This document shows, one piece after another, positions 9,718 through 19,165 of a stretch of 64,000 nt of DNA. A program made the translations under genes and the position numbers. Origin of the DNA: Mycolicibacterium sediminis (GTDB lineage: Bacteria; Actinomycetota; Actinomycetes; Mycobacteriales; Mycobacteriaceae); assembly GCF_010731735.1 (NCBI RefSeq), contig NZ_AP022588.1, positions 2,356,001-2,420,000 on the forward strand, given 5' to 3'. Position 1 is the first letter of the stretch; every line of letters starts with the position of its first letter. The notes under the pieces were generated by a model. That model did not search any database. It had not been told where the DNA came from and worked only from the letters and a program-made list of their open reading frames with translations.

Positions 9718-10431
9718 CTAGCTGTTACCGAACTCCTCCGGCAGGCCCACGATGCCGGCCCGGATCGCCTTGAGGCCGTCGTCGCGGGCCTTGAGCTTGC
9801 TCGCCCTGTGCGCCTTCACGTGCAGCGTCGCGGCGAATTCCGCGGCCACCTCGTGTGCGCGGGCCAGCACGTTTCCGTCCTCGACGATCTCGTCGAGCCA
9901 ACCGGCCGACACCGCGGCGTCCCCGGAGAACACCGCGGCCAGGGCGACGGCACGCTGAAAAGCGGCTCGAGTCAGACGCATTCGCATGATCTCGATCGCC
10001 GAAATGGGCAGCACCATGCCGATCGCGACCTCGTTGGCCTGGCAGCGCGAACTCGGCGACCCCACCCGGTGGTCGCCGCTGAGCAGCATGAACGAACCCA
10101 TCGCGATCGCCGGACCGGTCGCGGCGATGACCACCGGCACGGGAAACGTCAGCAGCCGGATCGACAGCTCAAACCCACCCGACAGCATCCCCAGCGCCGC
10201 GGCGGCATCCCCGGAGTTGAACACCGACAGGTCGAAGCCGGCGCTCAGCACCCGGTCGTTCCCGGCCAGCACGACCGCCTTGACCTCGCCGGCGGCCGCG
10301 GCCTGCTCGGCCTGGTCGAGTGCGTCGTTGACGTGCTGCTGCATCGCGGGCGACAGCACGTTGACCTTGCCGTCGTCCAGCGTGATGGTCGCAACGGATT
10401 CGTTCAGTGCATAGGTGACGGGGCTGCTCAT
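9718..10431 (-). CDS. echA3: Crotonase / enoyl-CoA hydratase family protein
   Basis: A 237-residue crotonase-fold enzyme, expected to hydrate or isomerise acyl-CoA thioesters in the cytosol. The start ATG at 10431 has a GGAGAG ribosome-binding site; a longer frame upstream has no support. Visible family features are the N-terminal beta strands (VATITLDDGKVNVL), the oxyanion strand VKAVVLAG followed by LSAGFDL, and the second oxyanion segment ATGPAIAMG. The two glutamates of true hydratases are not clear: the ANEVAIGM helix keeps one Glu. Position between recC and the metallohydrolase gene equals that of tuberculosis echA3, which is the basis of the symbol. Confidence 0.85.
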   Translation of the reverse strand: MSSPVTYALNESVATITLDDGKVNVLSPAMQQHVNDALDQAEQAAAAGEVKAVVLAGNDRVLSAGFDLSVFNSGDAAAALGMLSGGFELSIRLLTFPVPVVIAATGPAIAMGSFMLLSGDHRVGSPSSRCQANEVAIGMVLPISAIEIMRMRLTRAAFQRAVALAAVFSGDAAVSAGWLDEIVEDGNVLARAHEVAAEFAATLHVKAHRASKLKARDDGLKAIRAGIVGLPEEFGNS

Positions 10432-10493
10432 CGACTCTCCCTGTAGGCGGGTGTTCGAGGCGATGCTACTGAGCGTCCCGGGACGCCCGACGG

Positions 10494-11330
10494 TCAGCGC
10501 AGGGGAACGCGGTGGCGACCGGCGTCGGCGTCCTTGATCCACGGCAGCTCCAGCTCCGTGGTCTCGTCCGCCTGACTCATGCGCCAGCGGTCCTGCGTCT
10601 CGTCGATCGCGCGCTTCATGCGATCGATCTCCGCGCGGAACACGTCCGGGCGGGTCTCCTTGCACGCGTAGTGGAAGTACGTCAGGACGGTGCGCAGCAG
10701 CTCGAGCTTCTGCTTCTCGCGCTTGGCCAGATCGTGACTGGTCAGCAGGTCCAGCCGCTGCACCGGCTGCAACGTCGCCCAGTCCAGGCACACCTTCGAC
10801 TCGAACGTCTGGCGCTTGCTCCAGCCGCGGGACTTCTTCCCGTCGGTGGGGCGCGCCCGATCGGTGTAGGTCAACGTGCCGTCGAAGCGTGAGCGGATCG
10901 AGCCGCCGAGCTGTTCACGACTGATCGCCGAATCCCAGACCGTTCGCCATTCCTGTCCCGGTGCGAGGAGTGGCAGTTCGCTGGGCAGGTCGAGGTCGGC
11001 GACCTCCGGGGATCCGTCGAACGGGTTGTCCTCGTACACCGCGACCGTCGGCGGGTTCGGGAAGTCGAAGCGGACGTCGTGCGCCGCGGTCTGCCCGAAG
11101 TTGCGGACCACCAGTTCGATGACGTGCCAGTCCGATCCATGCGGCTCCATGAACATCGCGACCTGCGGCCGGATCTGGTCCGCCTTGAGCTGCCGGTTCT
11201 TGGCGACCACCCGACTGGCCCAGACGGCGATCGCGATGATCACGACCAGCGCCACCCACGCGGCGATCGCCAACCACCCCTGCGATCCGAGGCTGGTGAG
11301 TCCTGCCCACGTCGACGTCATCCGGTCCAC
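10494..11330 (-). CDS. Membrane-anchored protein of unknown function
   Basis: I do not recognise a named family. The GTG at 11330 is chosen because a GGGGG ribosome-binding site sits five bases ahead; the frame could start at GTG 11396 or ATG 11321. The protein has 278 residues: one transmembrane helix at about 18-39 (WLAIAAWVALVVIIAIAVW), then a soluble part of about 235 residues. The first soluble section (IELVVRNFGQTAAHDVRFDF) looks like an immunoglobulin-like beta sandwich; the C-terminal part is charged and helical. It sits where tuberculosis has Rv0633c, of about the same length as I recall. Confidence 0.75.
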   Translation of the reverse strand: MDRMTSTWAGLTSLGSQGWLAIAAWVALVVIIAIAVWASRVVAKNRQLKADQIRPQVAMFMEPHGSDWHVIELVVRNFGQTAAHDVRFDFPNPPTVAVYEDNPFDGSPEVADLDLPSELPLLAPGQEWRTVWDSAISREQLGGSIRSRFDGTLTYTDRARPTDGKKSRGWSKRQTFESKVCLDWATLQPVQRLDLLTSHDLAKREKQKLELLRTVLTYFHYACKETRPDVFRAEIDRMKRAIDETQDRWRMSQADETTELELPWIKDADAGRHRVPLR

Positions 11331-11440
11331 AATGCCCCCACGTGGTCGATTCTCGGCGATCAGTGAAGCCACTTCGCCGACGGCATCGTATGCCACGGTG
11401 CGTCGTGTTTGCTGAGGGTCCGACGAGTCGACGCACCCGG

Positions 11441-12598
11441 TTAGAGCGGGAGGTCGACCCCGGGAGTGCCCGGCGCACCGTGCAGTTCGACCGACGTCGG
11501 AACGGTCCCGACCGGTACGTCGAACACGATCGCGGTCTGGACCGTCGCGCCCGGATCGACCGTCGTGACGCCGCCGCTTACGTACTGGGACGCCTGGTCG
11601 TCGGCAGGGAACGGGACGCCGTCGGACTTCAGGACCTGAAGTGCGGACACGAAGTCCTGCACGTCCGGACTGGTGTTGGCGACCTCGACGGTGACCACGA
11701 CGAACTGACCGACCGCCGGCTTCTCCAGCGCCCGGTCGACAGTGGAGGTGACCGTGGGGCGGAACTCCGACGCCGTCACCGCAAAGGTGAGAGGACCGTC
11801 GGCGACACCGGCCTCGACGGGCGGCGCCTCCTCGGTCTCCATGGGTGCGGAGGTCTCCGACGGCGCGCTGAGTGCAGGTTCGGCGCTCGGCGTCGACAGG
11901 TCCGGCGACGACGTCGAGGACGATTCGTCGTCGCGAATGACGAAGGCGTACAGCAGGATCAGGACGAGGACCACCAGCAGGGCGCCCACGGCCCCGAAAT
12001 ATCCGATGAGCAGCCGGCGATTGTTGGGAGCGTCAGCGCGGCCGAACGACGCGCCATGACCGGCGGTGGGTGTGGTTCCCCACCCCGGGACTCCGGACGC
12101 CTCGGGCTGCGAGGTGAAGGACTGCGGAGCGAAGCGAGGCGTCTCCTCGGACGGTGCGTGGTCGGACGGCGAGTGCTCCGACGACGACGGCTGCGCGGGC
12201 CACGGCTCGGCGGGCGTGTCCGCCTCGGAGGCTTGCAGTTCGGCGGCGTCGGCGCTCAGGGCCTCGGCTTCCAGAGCGTCGTCCTCCCGAACGTCGGCCG
12301 GAGCCTCCGCGACCGGGGGTTCGGGCTCAGCCGGTGGCGGCTCGGGCATCGAGAGCGCCCCGGAGGCGATCTCCTCGAACGTCGGCGTCTCGAACGACTG
12401 GAACGTCGGAGGTTCGAACGCGGATGGCTCGCCAGGAGGGATCGGGGGAATCGTCGCTGCCGGCTCGTCTTCGTTGGGGGACTCGGAAGGGGTTGCAGCC
12501 GGGCGTCGTTCGGTCCACGCGTCGCCGTCCCAGTACCGCTGCTCATCCGACCCGTCGGGGTCGGGATACCAGCCGGCCGGCGTCGTCGGTGTCGTCAT
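11441..12598 (-). CDS. DUF2510 / DUF4352 single-pass membrane protein
   Basis: A 385-residue protein with three parts. Residues 9-32 are a DUF2510 motif (GWYPDPDG, then RYWDG and WT), common near the N-terminus of actinobacterial membrane proteins. Residues 33-190 are a low-complexity Pro/Glu/Ser/Ala linker. A transmembrane helix at about 196-221 precedes a Ser/Thr-rich stalk and a C-terminal beta domain (FVVVTVEVANTS) resembling DUF4352. The C-terminal domain is predicted outside the membrane. Function is unknown. It lies between two other minus-strand genes with its own 5' gap. Confidence 0.85.
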   Translation of the reverse strand: MTTPTTPAGWYPDPDGSDEQRYWDGDAWTERRPAATPSESPNEDEPAATIPPIPPGEPSAFEPPTFQSFETPTFEEIASGALSMPEPPPAEPEPPVAEAPADVREDDALEAEALSADAAELQASEADTPAEPWPAQPSSSEHSPSDHAPSEETPRFAPQSFTSQPEASGVPGWGTTPTAGHGASFGRADAPNNRRLLIGYFGAVGALLVVLVLILLYAFVIRDDESSSTSSPDLSTPSAEPALSAPSETSAPMETEEAPPVEAGVADGPLTFAVTASEFRPTVTSTVDRALEKPAVGQFVVVTVEVANTSPDVQDFVSALQVLKSDGVPFPADDQASQYVSGGVTTVDPGATVQTAIVFDVPVGTVPTSVELHGAPGTPGVDLPL

Positions 12599-12690
12599 CG
12601 CAGGTTCCTCCTCGTCACGCGCCCGAGGAAGCGCTGCGCATCGGGACGATAGCGCAGGTGCCCCCGTGACGCGCTACTTCGGGTCATGGG

Positions 12691-13404
12691 TCAGCCGCCC
12701 ATCACCGTCCGCCACTGATCGAGGCTGCCGGCCCGGTAGACGTAGTTGTCGCGACGGACGTCCGACAGCGCCGCACTCGGCTCGGCGGAATACCAGTGCC
12801 CGGGGAAGACGGTCGGGTCGCCGGGGAGCTTCGCGAGCGCCTGCAGGCTGCGGTACATGTCGTCGACGTTGCCGCCGGGGAAGTCGGTGCGGCCGCATCC
12901 CTCCAGGAACAGGGTGTCGCCCGCGACGAGGCGTCCGTCGAGCAGGAAGCACTGGCTGCCGGGCGTGTGCCCGGGTGTGTGCAGCAGTTCGATCTCCACG
13001 TCGCCGACGGCGACCATGTCGCCGTGCTCGTGGGCGGTCAGATCGGTGAGCGGGATGCCGGTGACCCGGGAGACCCAGTCCGCCTCGTGGGTGTTGACGT
13101 GGACGGGCAGGCTGACCCGTTCGAGCAGTTCGGCGAGGCCCTTCAGCTCGAAGCCCATCATCGACCCGCCGACGTGGTCGGGATGGTGGTGGGTGACCAG
13201 CACGCCCGAAAGGCGCATGCCGTCGGACTCCACGATGTCGGCCAGCTCGCCCGCGGCGTACGCCGGGTCGACCACCAGACAGTCCCCGGTCTCCCGGTCA
13301 CCGATCAGATAGGAGAAGTTGCGCATCTGCTGGGCGATCGCGTCGTCGGCCGCGAAGTCGCGGCCGGACAGCAGTTGACGGAAGTACAGACGGTCGTCGG
13401 CCAT
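12691..13404 (-). CDS. MBL-fold metallohydrolase, glyoxalase II-like
   Basis: A 237-residue metallo-beta-lactamase-fold hydrolase, likely a thioester hydrolase of the glyoxalase II group. The zinc motif THHHPDHVGG is at residues 71-80, followed by GHTPGS, the bridging Asp in AGDTLF and the last His in FPGHW. Length is normal for the family. It corresponds in position to tuberculosis Rv0634c. Its start lies 85 bases from the divergently transcribed tRNA promoter. The true substrate (S-lactoyl-thiol or persulfide) cannot be told from sequence. Confidence 0.9.
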   Translation of the reverse strand: MADDRLYFRQLLSGRDFAADDAIAQQMRNFSYLIGDRETGDCLVVDPAYAAGELADIVESDGMRLSGVLVTHHHPDHVGGSMMGFELKGLAELLERVSLPVHVNTHEADWVSRVTGIPLTDLTAHEHGDMVAVGDVEIELLHTPGHTPGSQCFLLDGRLVAGDTLFLEGCGRTDFPGGNVDDMYRSLQALAKLPGDPTVFPGHWYSAEPSAALSDVRRDNYVYRAGSLDQWRTVMGG

Positions 13405-13489
13405 GCGCCCAGACTATGGCCGCCGTCCGGCGCCGAGCAGCCCAGGTGGCTCGCGACGGTGGTCCCGGGGTGGGTCCGCGAGCAGCGGT

Positions 13490-13519
13490 TTGGCGTCGCA
13501 AACGGCGAGACTGTACCCT
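13490..13519 (+). promoter_or_regulatory. Candidate SigA promoter for the tRNA-Thr operon
   Basis: TTGGCG at 13490-13495 and TACCCT at 13514-13519 are separated by 18 bases, a good vegetative promoter. A start at about 13526 would lie some 37 bases ahead of tRNA-Thr. The call is by pattern only. Confidence 0.6.
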
Positions 13520-13562
13520 TTTCAAGGCCCACCGAGTCGACGCCGTCGACGTCGAGGGTCAG

Positions 13563-13635
13563 GCCCCCTTAGCTCAGTCGGTAGAGCGTTTCCATGGTAA
13601 GGAAAAGGTCAACGGTTCGATTCCGTTAGGGGGCT
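13563..13635 (+). tRNA. thrT: tRNA-Thr (anticodon GGT)
   Basis: The acceptor stem pairs GCCCCCT at 13563-13569 with AGGGGGC at 13628-13634. The D arm reads AGCTC..GAGC, the anticodon loop is ATGGTAA (GGT), and the T arm is AACGG-TTCGATT-CCGTT. The discriminator base is T. The CCA end is not encoded. Confidence 0.95.
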
Positions 13636-13698
13636 CGGCGGACACCCGGGCGAGCGACGCGTCTTCGAGACGCTGCTGCTGGTCAGGCGCCTCGACAC

Positions 13699-13772
13699 GG
13701 CGGTGTAGCTCAGCTGGTTAGAGCGCACGACTCATAATCGTGAGGTCGGGGGATCGAGTCCCCCCACCGCTA
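13699..13772 (+). tRNA. metT: tRNA-Met (anticodon CAT), elongator type
   Basis: The acceptor stem pairs GGCGGTG at 13699-13705 with CACCGCT at 13765-13771. The anticodon loop is CTCATAA, flanked by CACGA/TCGTG. The T arm is GGGGG-ATCGAGT-CCCCC and the discriminator is A. The anticodon stem lacks the three G-C pairs of initiator tRNA, so it is read as elongator Met. Confidence 0.93.
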
Positions 13773-13819
13773 CAAGTAGTTCCAATGAACCGTGAATAGA
13801 CATCGAAAGAGGCACTGAC

Positions 13820-13987
13820 GTGGCGTCGAGTACCGACGTACGGCCCAAGATCACCTTGGCCTGCGAGGTGTGCAAGCACCGCAACTACATCACCAAGAAG
13901 AACCGCCGGAACGATCCCGATCGCCTCGAGATCAAGAAGTTCTGCCCGAACTGCGGCCACCACCAGCCGCACAAGGAATCGCGCTAG
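13820..13987 (+). CDS. rpmG: 50S ribosomal protein L33
   Basis: A 55-residue ribosomal protein starting at GTG 13820 behind an AAAGAGG ribosome-binding site. It reads [20 protein letters not shown] and ends in PHKESR. Two CxxC pairs (CEVC and CPNC) make this the zinc-binding (C+) form, which is used when zinc is plentiful. Mycobacteria carry a second, zinc-free paralog elsewhere (established knowledge). It is co-oriented with the two tRNAs upstream and hadA downstream. Confidence 0.95.
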   Translation: MASSTDVRPKITLACEVCKHRNYITKKNRRNDPDRLEIKKFCPNCGHHQPHKESR

Positions 13988-14039
13988 CGGTTCATCCCGT
14001 GGGCTCGGCCCAGGGGCTGACCGGTTAGGTTCATCAACT

Positions 14040-14519
14040 GTGGCTTTGTCGTCGGACATCATCGGGAAGCACTTCCGCTACCCCGACTACTACGAGGTGG
14101 GACGCGAGAAGATCCGCGAGTACGCGATCGCGGTCAAGAACGACGATCCCGTCTTCCAGGACGCCGACGTCGCAGCCCGGCAGGGGCACGACGCGTTGCC
14201 CGCGCCGCTGACCTTCATCTCGATCTTCGGGTACACGGCTCAGACCGCTTTCTTCGCCGACGCCAACATCCGCATCAAGGACGCCAAGATCGTCCAGGTG
14301 GACCAGGAATTCACGTTCCTGCGGCCGATCTACGCCGGCGACAAGCTGTACTGCGACGTCTCCGTGCACGCCGTCCGACAGGCGCACGGCACCGACCTGA
14401 TCGTGTTGAAGAGCGTCATCAGCAATTCTTCTGGGAATGTCGTTCAAGAGTCCTTCACGACCCTCGCGGGTCGGACGGGCGAAATAGGAGCAGAGGGTTT
14501 CGACGATGGCACTGCGTGA
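14040..14519 (+). CDS. hadA: (3R)-hydroxyacyl-ACP dehydratase subunit HadA
   Basis: Non-catalytic, substrate-binding partner of HadB in the FAS-II elongation cycle that builds meromycolic acids. It has 159 residues from GTG 14040 in a hot-dog fold: the FRYPDYYEVGREKIREYA start, a long APLTFISIFGY helix and the QEFTFLRPIYAGD strand are characteristic. The catalytic Asp-His motif is absent, as known for HadA. A possible -10 (TAGGTT, 14026-14031) lies so close to the GTG that the message may be nearly leaderless. The 3' end overlaps hadB by 14 bases. Confidence 0.95.
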   Translation: MALSSDIIGKHFRYPDYYEVGREKIREYAIAVKNDDPVFQDADVAARQGHDALPAPLTFISIFGYTAQTAFFADANIRIKDAKIVQVDQEFTFLRPIYAGDKLYCDVSVHAVRQAHGTDLIVLKSVISNSSGNVVQESFTTLAGRTGEIGAEGFDDGTA

Positions 14520-14934
14520 GTTCGATTCGGTGAAGGTAGGGGACCAGCTTCCCGAGAGGGTGATCCCGCTGACGCGCGGTGACCTGGTCAACTACGCCGG
14601 GGTCTCCGGAGACCTGAACCCGATCCACTGGGACGACGAGATCGCCAAGCAGGTCGGCCTCGACACCGCCATTGCGCACGGCATGCTCACCATGGGTCTC
14701 GGCGGCGGCTTCGTGACCTCGTGGGTCGGCGATCCTGCTGCGGTCACCGAGTACAACGTCCGCTTCACCGCGGTGGTCCCCGTCCCGAACGACGGCGTCG
14801 GAGCCGAGATCGTCTTCGGCGGTCGGGTGAAGTCCGTCGACCCCGAGACCAAGTCGGTCGTGATCGCAATCTCCGCTACGACCGGGGGCAAGAAGATCTT
14901 CGGGCGCGCCGTCGCCACCGCGAAGTTGGCATAG
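14506..14934 (+). CDS. hadB: (3R)-hydroxyacyl-ACP dehydratase catalytic subunit HadB
   Basis: Catalytic hot-dog dehydratase shared by the HadAB and HadBC complexes of FAS-II. The 142-residue protein carries the hydratase-2 motif SGDLNPIHW at residues 34-42, with Asp36 and His41 as the expected catalytic pair, followed by IAHGMLTMG. Overlap with hadA and a two-base gap to hadC show translational coupling. HadABC is a target of thiacetazone and isoxyl (established). Confidence 0.97.
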   Translation: MALREFDSVKVGDQLPERVIPLTRGDLVNYAGVSGDLNPIHWDDEIAKQVGLDTAIAHGMLTMGLGGGFVTSWVGDPAAVTEYNVRFTAVVPVPNDGVGAEIVFGGRVKSVDPETKSVVIAISATTGGKKIFGRAVATAKLA

Positions 14935-14936
14935 AC

Positions 14937-15464
14937 ATGGCCCTCAAGACGGACATCCGCGGGATGGTCTGGAAGTATCCGGACACGTTCGTCGTGGGTC
15001 GCGAGCAGGTCCGCCAGTTCGCCAGGGCGATCAAGACCGACGACCCGGCCTCGTTCGACGAGGCCTCGGCGGCAGAACTGGGTCACGACACCCTCATTGC
15101 GCCGCTCACGTTCGCCTCGATATTTGCGATGATGATCCAGAACCACTTCTTCCAGAACGTCGACATCGGTCTCGCGCAGATGCAGATCCTCCAGGTCGAC
15201 CAGAAGTTCCTGTTCCACCGGCCGATCAAGGTCGGTGACATCCTGACCGGGACCATGCACATCGAGTCGGTCAACGAGCGGTTCGGTGCCGACATCGTGG
15301 TGACCCGCAACGTGTGCACCGACGCGGAGGGCACGCTCGTCATGGAGGCCTTCACCACGGTGATGGGCCACGAGGGCGACAACTCGGTGTCGATGAAGTG
15401 GGATCCGGAGACCGGCCAGGTCATGCGGACCGCGGCGCCGGTGATCTCCCCGGAAGCGGATTAG
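14937..15464 (+). CDS. hadC: (3R)-hydroxyacyl-ACP dehydratase subunit HadC
   Basis: Partner of HadB for longer acyl chains late in meromycolate elongation. ATG 14937 is two bases after the hadB stop and gives 175 residues. It is clearly a HadA paralog: WKYPDTFVVGREQVRQFA, APLTFASIFAMM and QKFLFHRPIKVGD align by eye with the same stretches in HadA. The catalytic Asp-His pair is again missing. The C-terminal tail (about 20 residues) is longer than that of HadA. Confidence 0.96.
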   Translation: MALKTDIRGMVWKYPDTFVVGREQVRQFARAIKTDDPASFDEASAAELGHDTLIAPLTFASIFAMMIQNHFFQNVDIGLAQMQILQVDQKFLFHRPIKVGDILTGTMHIESVNERFGADIVVTRNVCTDAEGTLVMEAFTTVMGHEGDNSVSMKWDPETGQVMRTAAPVISPEAD

Positions 15465-15610
15465 CAACTCAGTCTTGGGCCGATGTACACTCGGTCCTCG
15501 GGGTTTTGCCCAATTTAGCGCGCTGTCCGCCGGTTGCGTATCGACCGATCGGGTGGCGCGCGAATTGTGTGGGGCCCGCGGGAAGGCTCTGCCATCAGTG
15601 CCGTTCTCGA

Positions 15611-15683
<73 letters not shown>

Positions 15684-15755
15684 CTCAACTGAACAAACCG
15701 TGGACACTGGAAGGTGACCACGGAGGCACACGATGACACATAGAGGGAGCATGCG

Positions 15756-16181
15756 GTGAGCGACGAGCGCGACGGTGCCGGCTCCGCAGGCGACGGCACC
15801 GACAAGTCCGGCGGCAACGGTGACACCAACGGCCACGGCGCCGTGGTGACCCGGCCGCAGCGGCCCACAGGCAAGCGGACCCGCGCCGAAGGCGCCGGAA
15901 CCGGGAACGGCGTCGCGACCACCGAGGCCGGACCGGTCAAGAACGGTGACGGCAAGAAGGCCAAGACCACGAAGAAGGACGGGCCCAGCAGGAATCCGTT
16001 CACCTTCGTCATCAACTACCTGAAGCAGGTCGTCGCCGAGCTTCGCAAGGTCATCTGGCCCAACCGCAAGCAGATGGTCAGCTACACCACCGTGGTGCTG
16101 ATCTTCCTGGCATTCATGGTGGCGTTGATCGGTGGAGTCGACCTCGGCTTCGCCAAGATCATCGGAATGGTGTTCGGCTGA
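15756..16181 (+). CDS. secE: Preprotein translocase subunit SecE
   Basis: Membrane subunit of the SecYEG channel. The chosen start is GTG 15756 with an AGGGAG ribosome-binding site, giving 141 residues. The first 85 residues are a low-complexity Gly/Asp/Lys/Thr-rich cytosolic extension typical of actinobacteria. The conserved amphipathic helix [12 protein letters not shown] is followed by a single transmembrane helix ([18 protein letters not shown]). It is paired with nusG as in nearly all bacteria. Confidence 0.96.
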   Translation: MSDERDGAGSAGDGTDKSGGNGDTNGHGAVVTRPQRPTGKRTRAEGAGTGNGVATTEAGPVKNGDGKKAKTTKKDGPSRNPFTFVINYLKQVVAELRKVIWPNRKQMVSYTTVVLIFLAFMVALIGGVDLGFAKIIGMVFG

Positions 16182-16225
16182 CCTGCGCTGCCTGCCGACG
16201 AGTAGAGATTTTGAGAGAGGACTGA

Positions 16226-17143
<918 letters not shown>

Positions 17144-17168
17144 TCAGAGAAGAAAAGGAACACCCAGC

Positions 17169-17597
17169 ATGCCCCCGAAGAAGAAGGTCACCGGGCTGAT
17201 CAAGCTCCAGATCCAGGCCGGTGCGGCCAACCCCGCCCCGCCCGTTGGTCCGGCGCTCGGTCAGCACGGCGTCAACATCATGGAGTTCTGCAAGGCGTAC
17301 AACGCCGCGACCGAGTCGCAGCGCGGCAACGTCATCCCCGTGGAGATCACCGTCTACGAGGACCGCAGCTTCACGTTCGCCCTGAAGACCCCGCCCGCCG
17401 CTCGCCTGCTGCTCAAGGCCGCAGGCGTCCAGAAGGGTTCCGGCGAGCCGCACAAGACCAAGGTCGCCACGGTGACCTGGGATCAGGTGCGCGAGATCGC
17501 CGAGACCAAGAAGGAAGACCTGAACGCCAACGACATCGAGCAGGCCGCGAAGATCATCGCCGGCACCGCCCGGTCGATGGGCATCACGGTCAAGTAG
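17169..17597 (+). CDS. rplK: 50S ribosomal protein L11
   Basis: GTPase-centre ribosomal protein, 142 residues, starting at ATG 17169 with an AAAAGGAA ribosome-binding site 25 bases after nusG. The Pro-rich N-terminal domain ([16 protein letters not shown]) and the rRNA-binding C-terminal domain ([16 protein letters not shown]) are standard. Thiopeptide resistance would map to the prolines here (established). It is followed by the probable L1 operator. Confidence 0.98.
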   Translation: MPPKKKVTGLIKLQIQAGAANPAPPVGPALGQHGVNIMEFCKAYNAATESQRGNVIPVEITVYEDRSFTFALKTPPAARLLLKAAGVQKGSGEPHKTKVATVTWDQVREIAETKKEDLNANDIEQAAKIIAGTARSMGITVK

Positions 17598-17640
17598 CTC
17601 GCTGACCCATGGGGTCGACGAGTAGCAGTACCCACAGAAG

Positions 17641-17675
17641 GCGTGGGAGGGCCAGCTCCGGCCCGCTGACCACGG
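17641..17675 (+). promoter_or_regulatory. Probable ribosomal protein L1-binding RNA operator
   Basis: The rplK-rplA spacer folds as CGTGG (17642-17646) with CCACG (17670-17674), enclosing GGGCC (17649-17653) with GGCCC (17660-17664). The asymmetric loop strand carries GTGGGAGG, the same motif as the L1-binding helix 76 of 23S rRNA. Such mimicry is the known way L1 represses its own message. The structure lies 26 bases ahead of the rplA start. Motif and fold are seen; the regulatory role is inference from the known E. coli/Thermus system. Confidence 0.7.
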
Positions 17676-17700
17676 CTCCAACACAACGATTGGAATGATC

Positions 17701-18414
17701 ATGAGCAAGACGAGCAAGGCATACCGCGAAGCCGCCGAGAAGGTGGACCGCGACAATCTGTACACGCCGCTGGAGGCCACCAAGCTGGCCAAGGAGACGT
17801 CGTCGAAGAAGCAGGACGCGACCGTCGAGGTCGCCATCCGGCTCGGCGTCGACCCCCGCAAGGCAGATCAGATGGTGCGTGGCACCGTCAACCTGCCGCA
17901 CGGCACCGGCAAGACCGCACGCGTCATCGTGTTCGCCGTCGGTGAGAAGGCCGAGGCCGCACTGGCCGCCGGCGCCGACGAGGTGGGCAGCGACGACCTG
18001 ATCGAGAAGATCCAGGGCGGCTTCCTGGACTTCGACGCCGCGATCGCGACGCCGGACCAGATGGCGAAGGTCGGCAAGATCGCCCGCGTCCTGGGCCCGC
18101 GTGGCCTGATGCCCAACCCGAAGACCGGCACCGTGACGCCCGACGTCACCAAGGCCGTCAACGACATCAAGGGCGGCAAGATCAACTTCCGCGTCGACAA
18201 GCAGGCCAACCTGCACTTCGTGATCGGCAAGGCCTCGTTCGACGAGACCAAGCTGGCCGAGAACTACGGCGCCGCGCTCGAAGAGATCCTGCGCGCGAAG
18301 CCGTCGTCGTCGAAGGGTCGCTACCTGAAGAAGGTCGTCGTCTCGACGACCACCGGCCCCGGCATCCCGGTCGACCCGTCTATCACGCGCAACTTCGCCG
18401 AGACTGACCAGTAG
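17701..18414 (+). CDS. rplA: 50S ribosomal protein L1
   Basis: L1-stalk ribosomal protein and translational repressor, 237 residues. Of two nearby in-frame ATGs (17695 and 17701), the second gives the canonical [10 protein letters not shown] start. The protein shows the family hallmarks [29 protein letters not shown] and the C-terminal [13 protein letters not shown]. The spacer ahead holds the probable L1 operator, and a strong hairpin closes the unit 16 bases downstream. Confidence 0.97.
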   Translation: MSKTSKAYREAAEKVDRDNLYTPLEATKLAKETSSKKQDATVEVAIRLGVDPRKADQMVRGTVNLPHGTGKTARVIVFAVGEKAEAALAAGADEVGSDDLIEKIQGGFLDFDAAIATPDQMAKVGKIARVLGPRGLMPNPKTGTVTPDVTKAVNDIKGGKINFRVDKQANLHFVIGKASFDETKLAENYGAALEEILRAKPSSSKGRYLKKVVVSTTTGPGIPVDPSITRNFAETDQ

Positions 18415-18429
18415 GTCATCAACGGCTCT

Positions 18430-18473
18430 GATGCCCCCGCTCACGCCTCGGCGTGGCGGGGGCATCGTCGTTT
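18430..18473 (+). terminator. Terminator after rplKA
   Basis: GATGCCCCCGC (18430-18440) pairs with GCGGGGGCATC (18456-18466), with an inner CACGCC/GGCGTG stem, followed by GTCGTTT. It is a near-perfect 17-pair hairpin, 16 bases past the rplA stop. Confidence 0.88.
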
Positions 18474-18499
18474 GGGCGGCCGTGGGGGAGAATCGTCCG

Positions 18500-19165
18500 G
18501 TGACGTCGCGAGCCGCGTGGGCCCTCCTGTCCATCGGTGTCCTGTGCGCCACGACGATCTCCGTGCCGGCCGCCTCCGCCGAACCACCGCCGGTGTCACC
18601 ACAGGCGCAGGCCGCGGGCCTCATCGACGTCAGGTCCGTGGTGCCCGACGCCCGCATCGACCTGCGCTACGCGACAGCCGACAACTTCGTCGGCATCCAG
18701 CTGTATCCGAGTGACGCCCGGTGCCTCGTGCACGAGTCGCTCGCGGATGGCCTCGCCGTGGCGGCACGGCAACTCCGCGCCCAGGGTCAGGTCCTGGTGT
18801 TCTGGGACTGCTACCGGCCGCACGACGTTCAGGTGCGGATGTTCGAGGCCGTGCCGAACCCGAACTGGGTCGCCCGCCCGACGGAGTCCGCGCGCAGCCA
18901 CGAGGCCGGACGCTCGGTCGACGTGACGATGGCCGACGGACACTACGGCTGGCCGGCCGACATGGGCACGGGCTTTGACGACTTCACCCCGCGCAGCCTC
19001 GCCTACGCGACCGACGGCGTAACCGCCGCACAGCAGGCGAACCGCGCGGTGCTCCGAGACGCGATGGTGGCCGGCGGTTTCGCGGTGTACCCCGGTGAGT
19101 GGTGGCACTTCGACGGTCCAGGCGCCAAGGACCCGCGGCCGATTCTCGACGTGCCGGTGGCGTAG
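18500..19165 (+). CDS. Secreted D-Ala-D-Ala dipeptidase, VanX/M15D family
   Basis: Predicted zinc peptidase that cleaves D-Ala-D-Ala outside the cytosol. The chosen start is GTG 18500 with GGGGGAG upstream; longer frames run through the rplA terminator. Residues 1-27 are a signal peptide ending in AASA. The mature part has the VanX layout: FWDCYRPHDVQ with Arg106, the zinc motif SHEAGRSVD (His134, Asp141), and catalytic Glu200 with zinc ligand His203 in PGEWWHFD. A role in peptidoglycan recycling or stem-peptide trimming is likely; glycopeptide resistance is unlikely as no vanHA partners are present. It is co-oriented with the sugar operon downstream but separated by 368 bases. Confidence 0.9.
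   Translation: MTSRAAWALLSIGVLCATTISVPAASAEPPPVSPQAQAAGLIDVRSVVPDARIDLRYATADNFVGIQLYPSDARCLVHESLADGLAVAARQLRAQGQVLVFWDCYRPHDVQVRMFEAVPNPNWVARPTESARSHEAGRSVDVTMADGHYGWPADMGTGFDDFTPRSLAYATDGVTAAQQANRAVLRDAMVAGGFAVYPGEWWHFDGPGAKDPRPILDVPVA

Noticed and set aside
11342-12652. Plus-strand frame opposite the DUF2510 protein
   Set aside because: Arg/Gly-rich shadow; the minus-strand frame has recognisable DUF2510, transmembrane and DUF4352-like parts.
18500-19165. Glycopeptide-resistance (vanX) gene
   Set aside because: The fold matches VanX, but vanH, vanA and regulators are missing and a signal peptide is present, so a cell-wall recycling role fits better.
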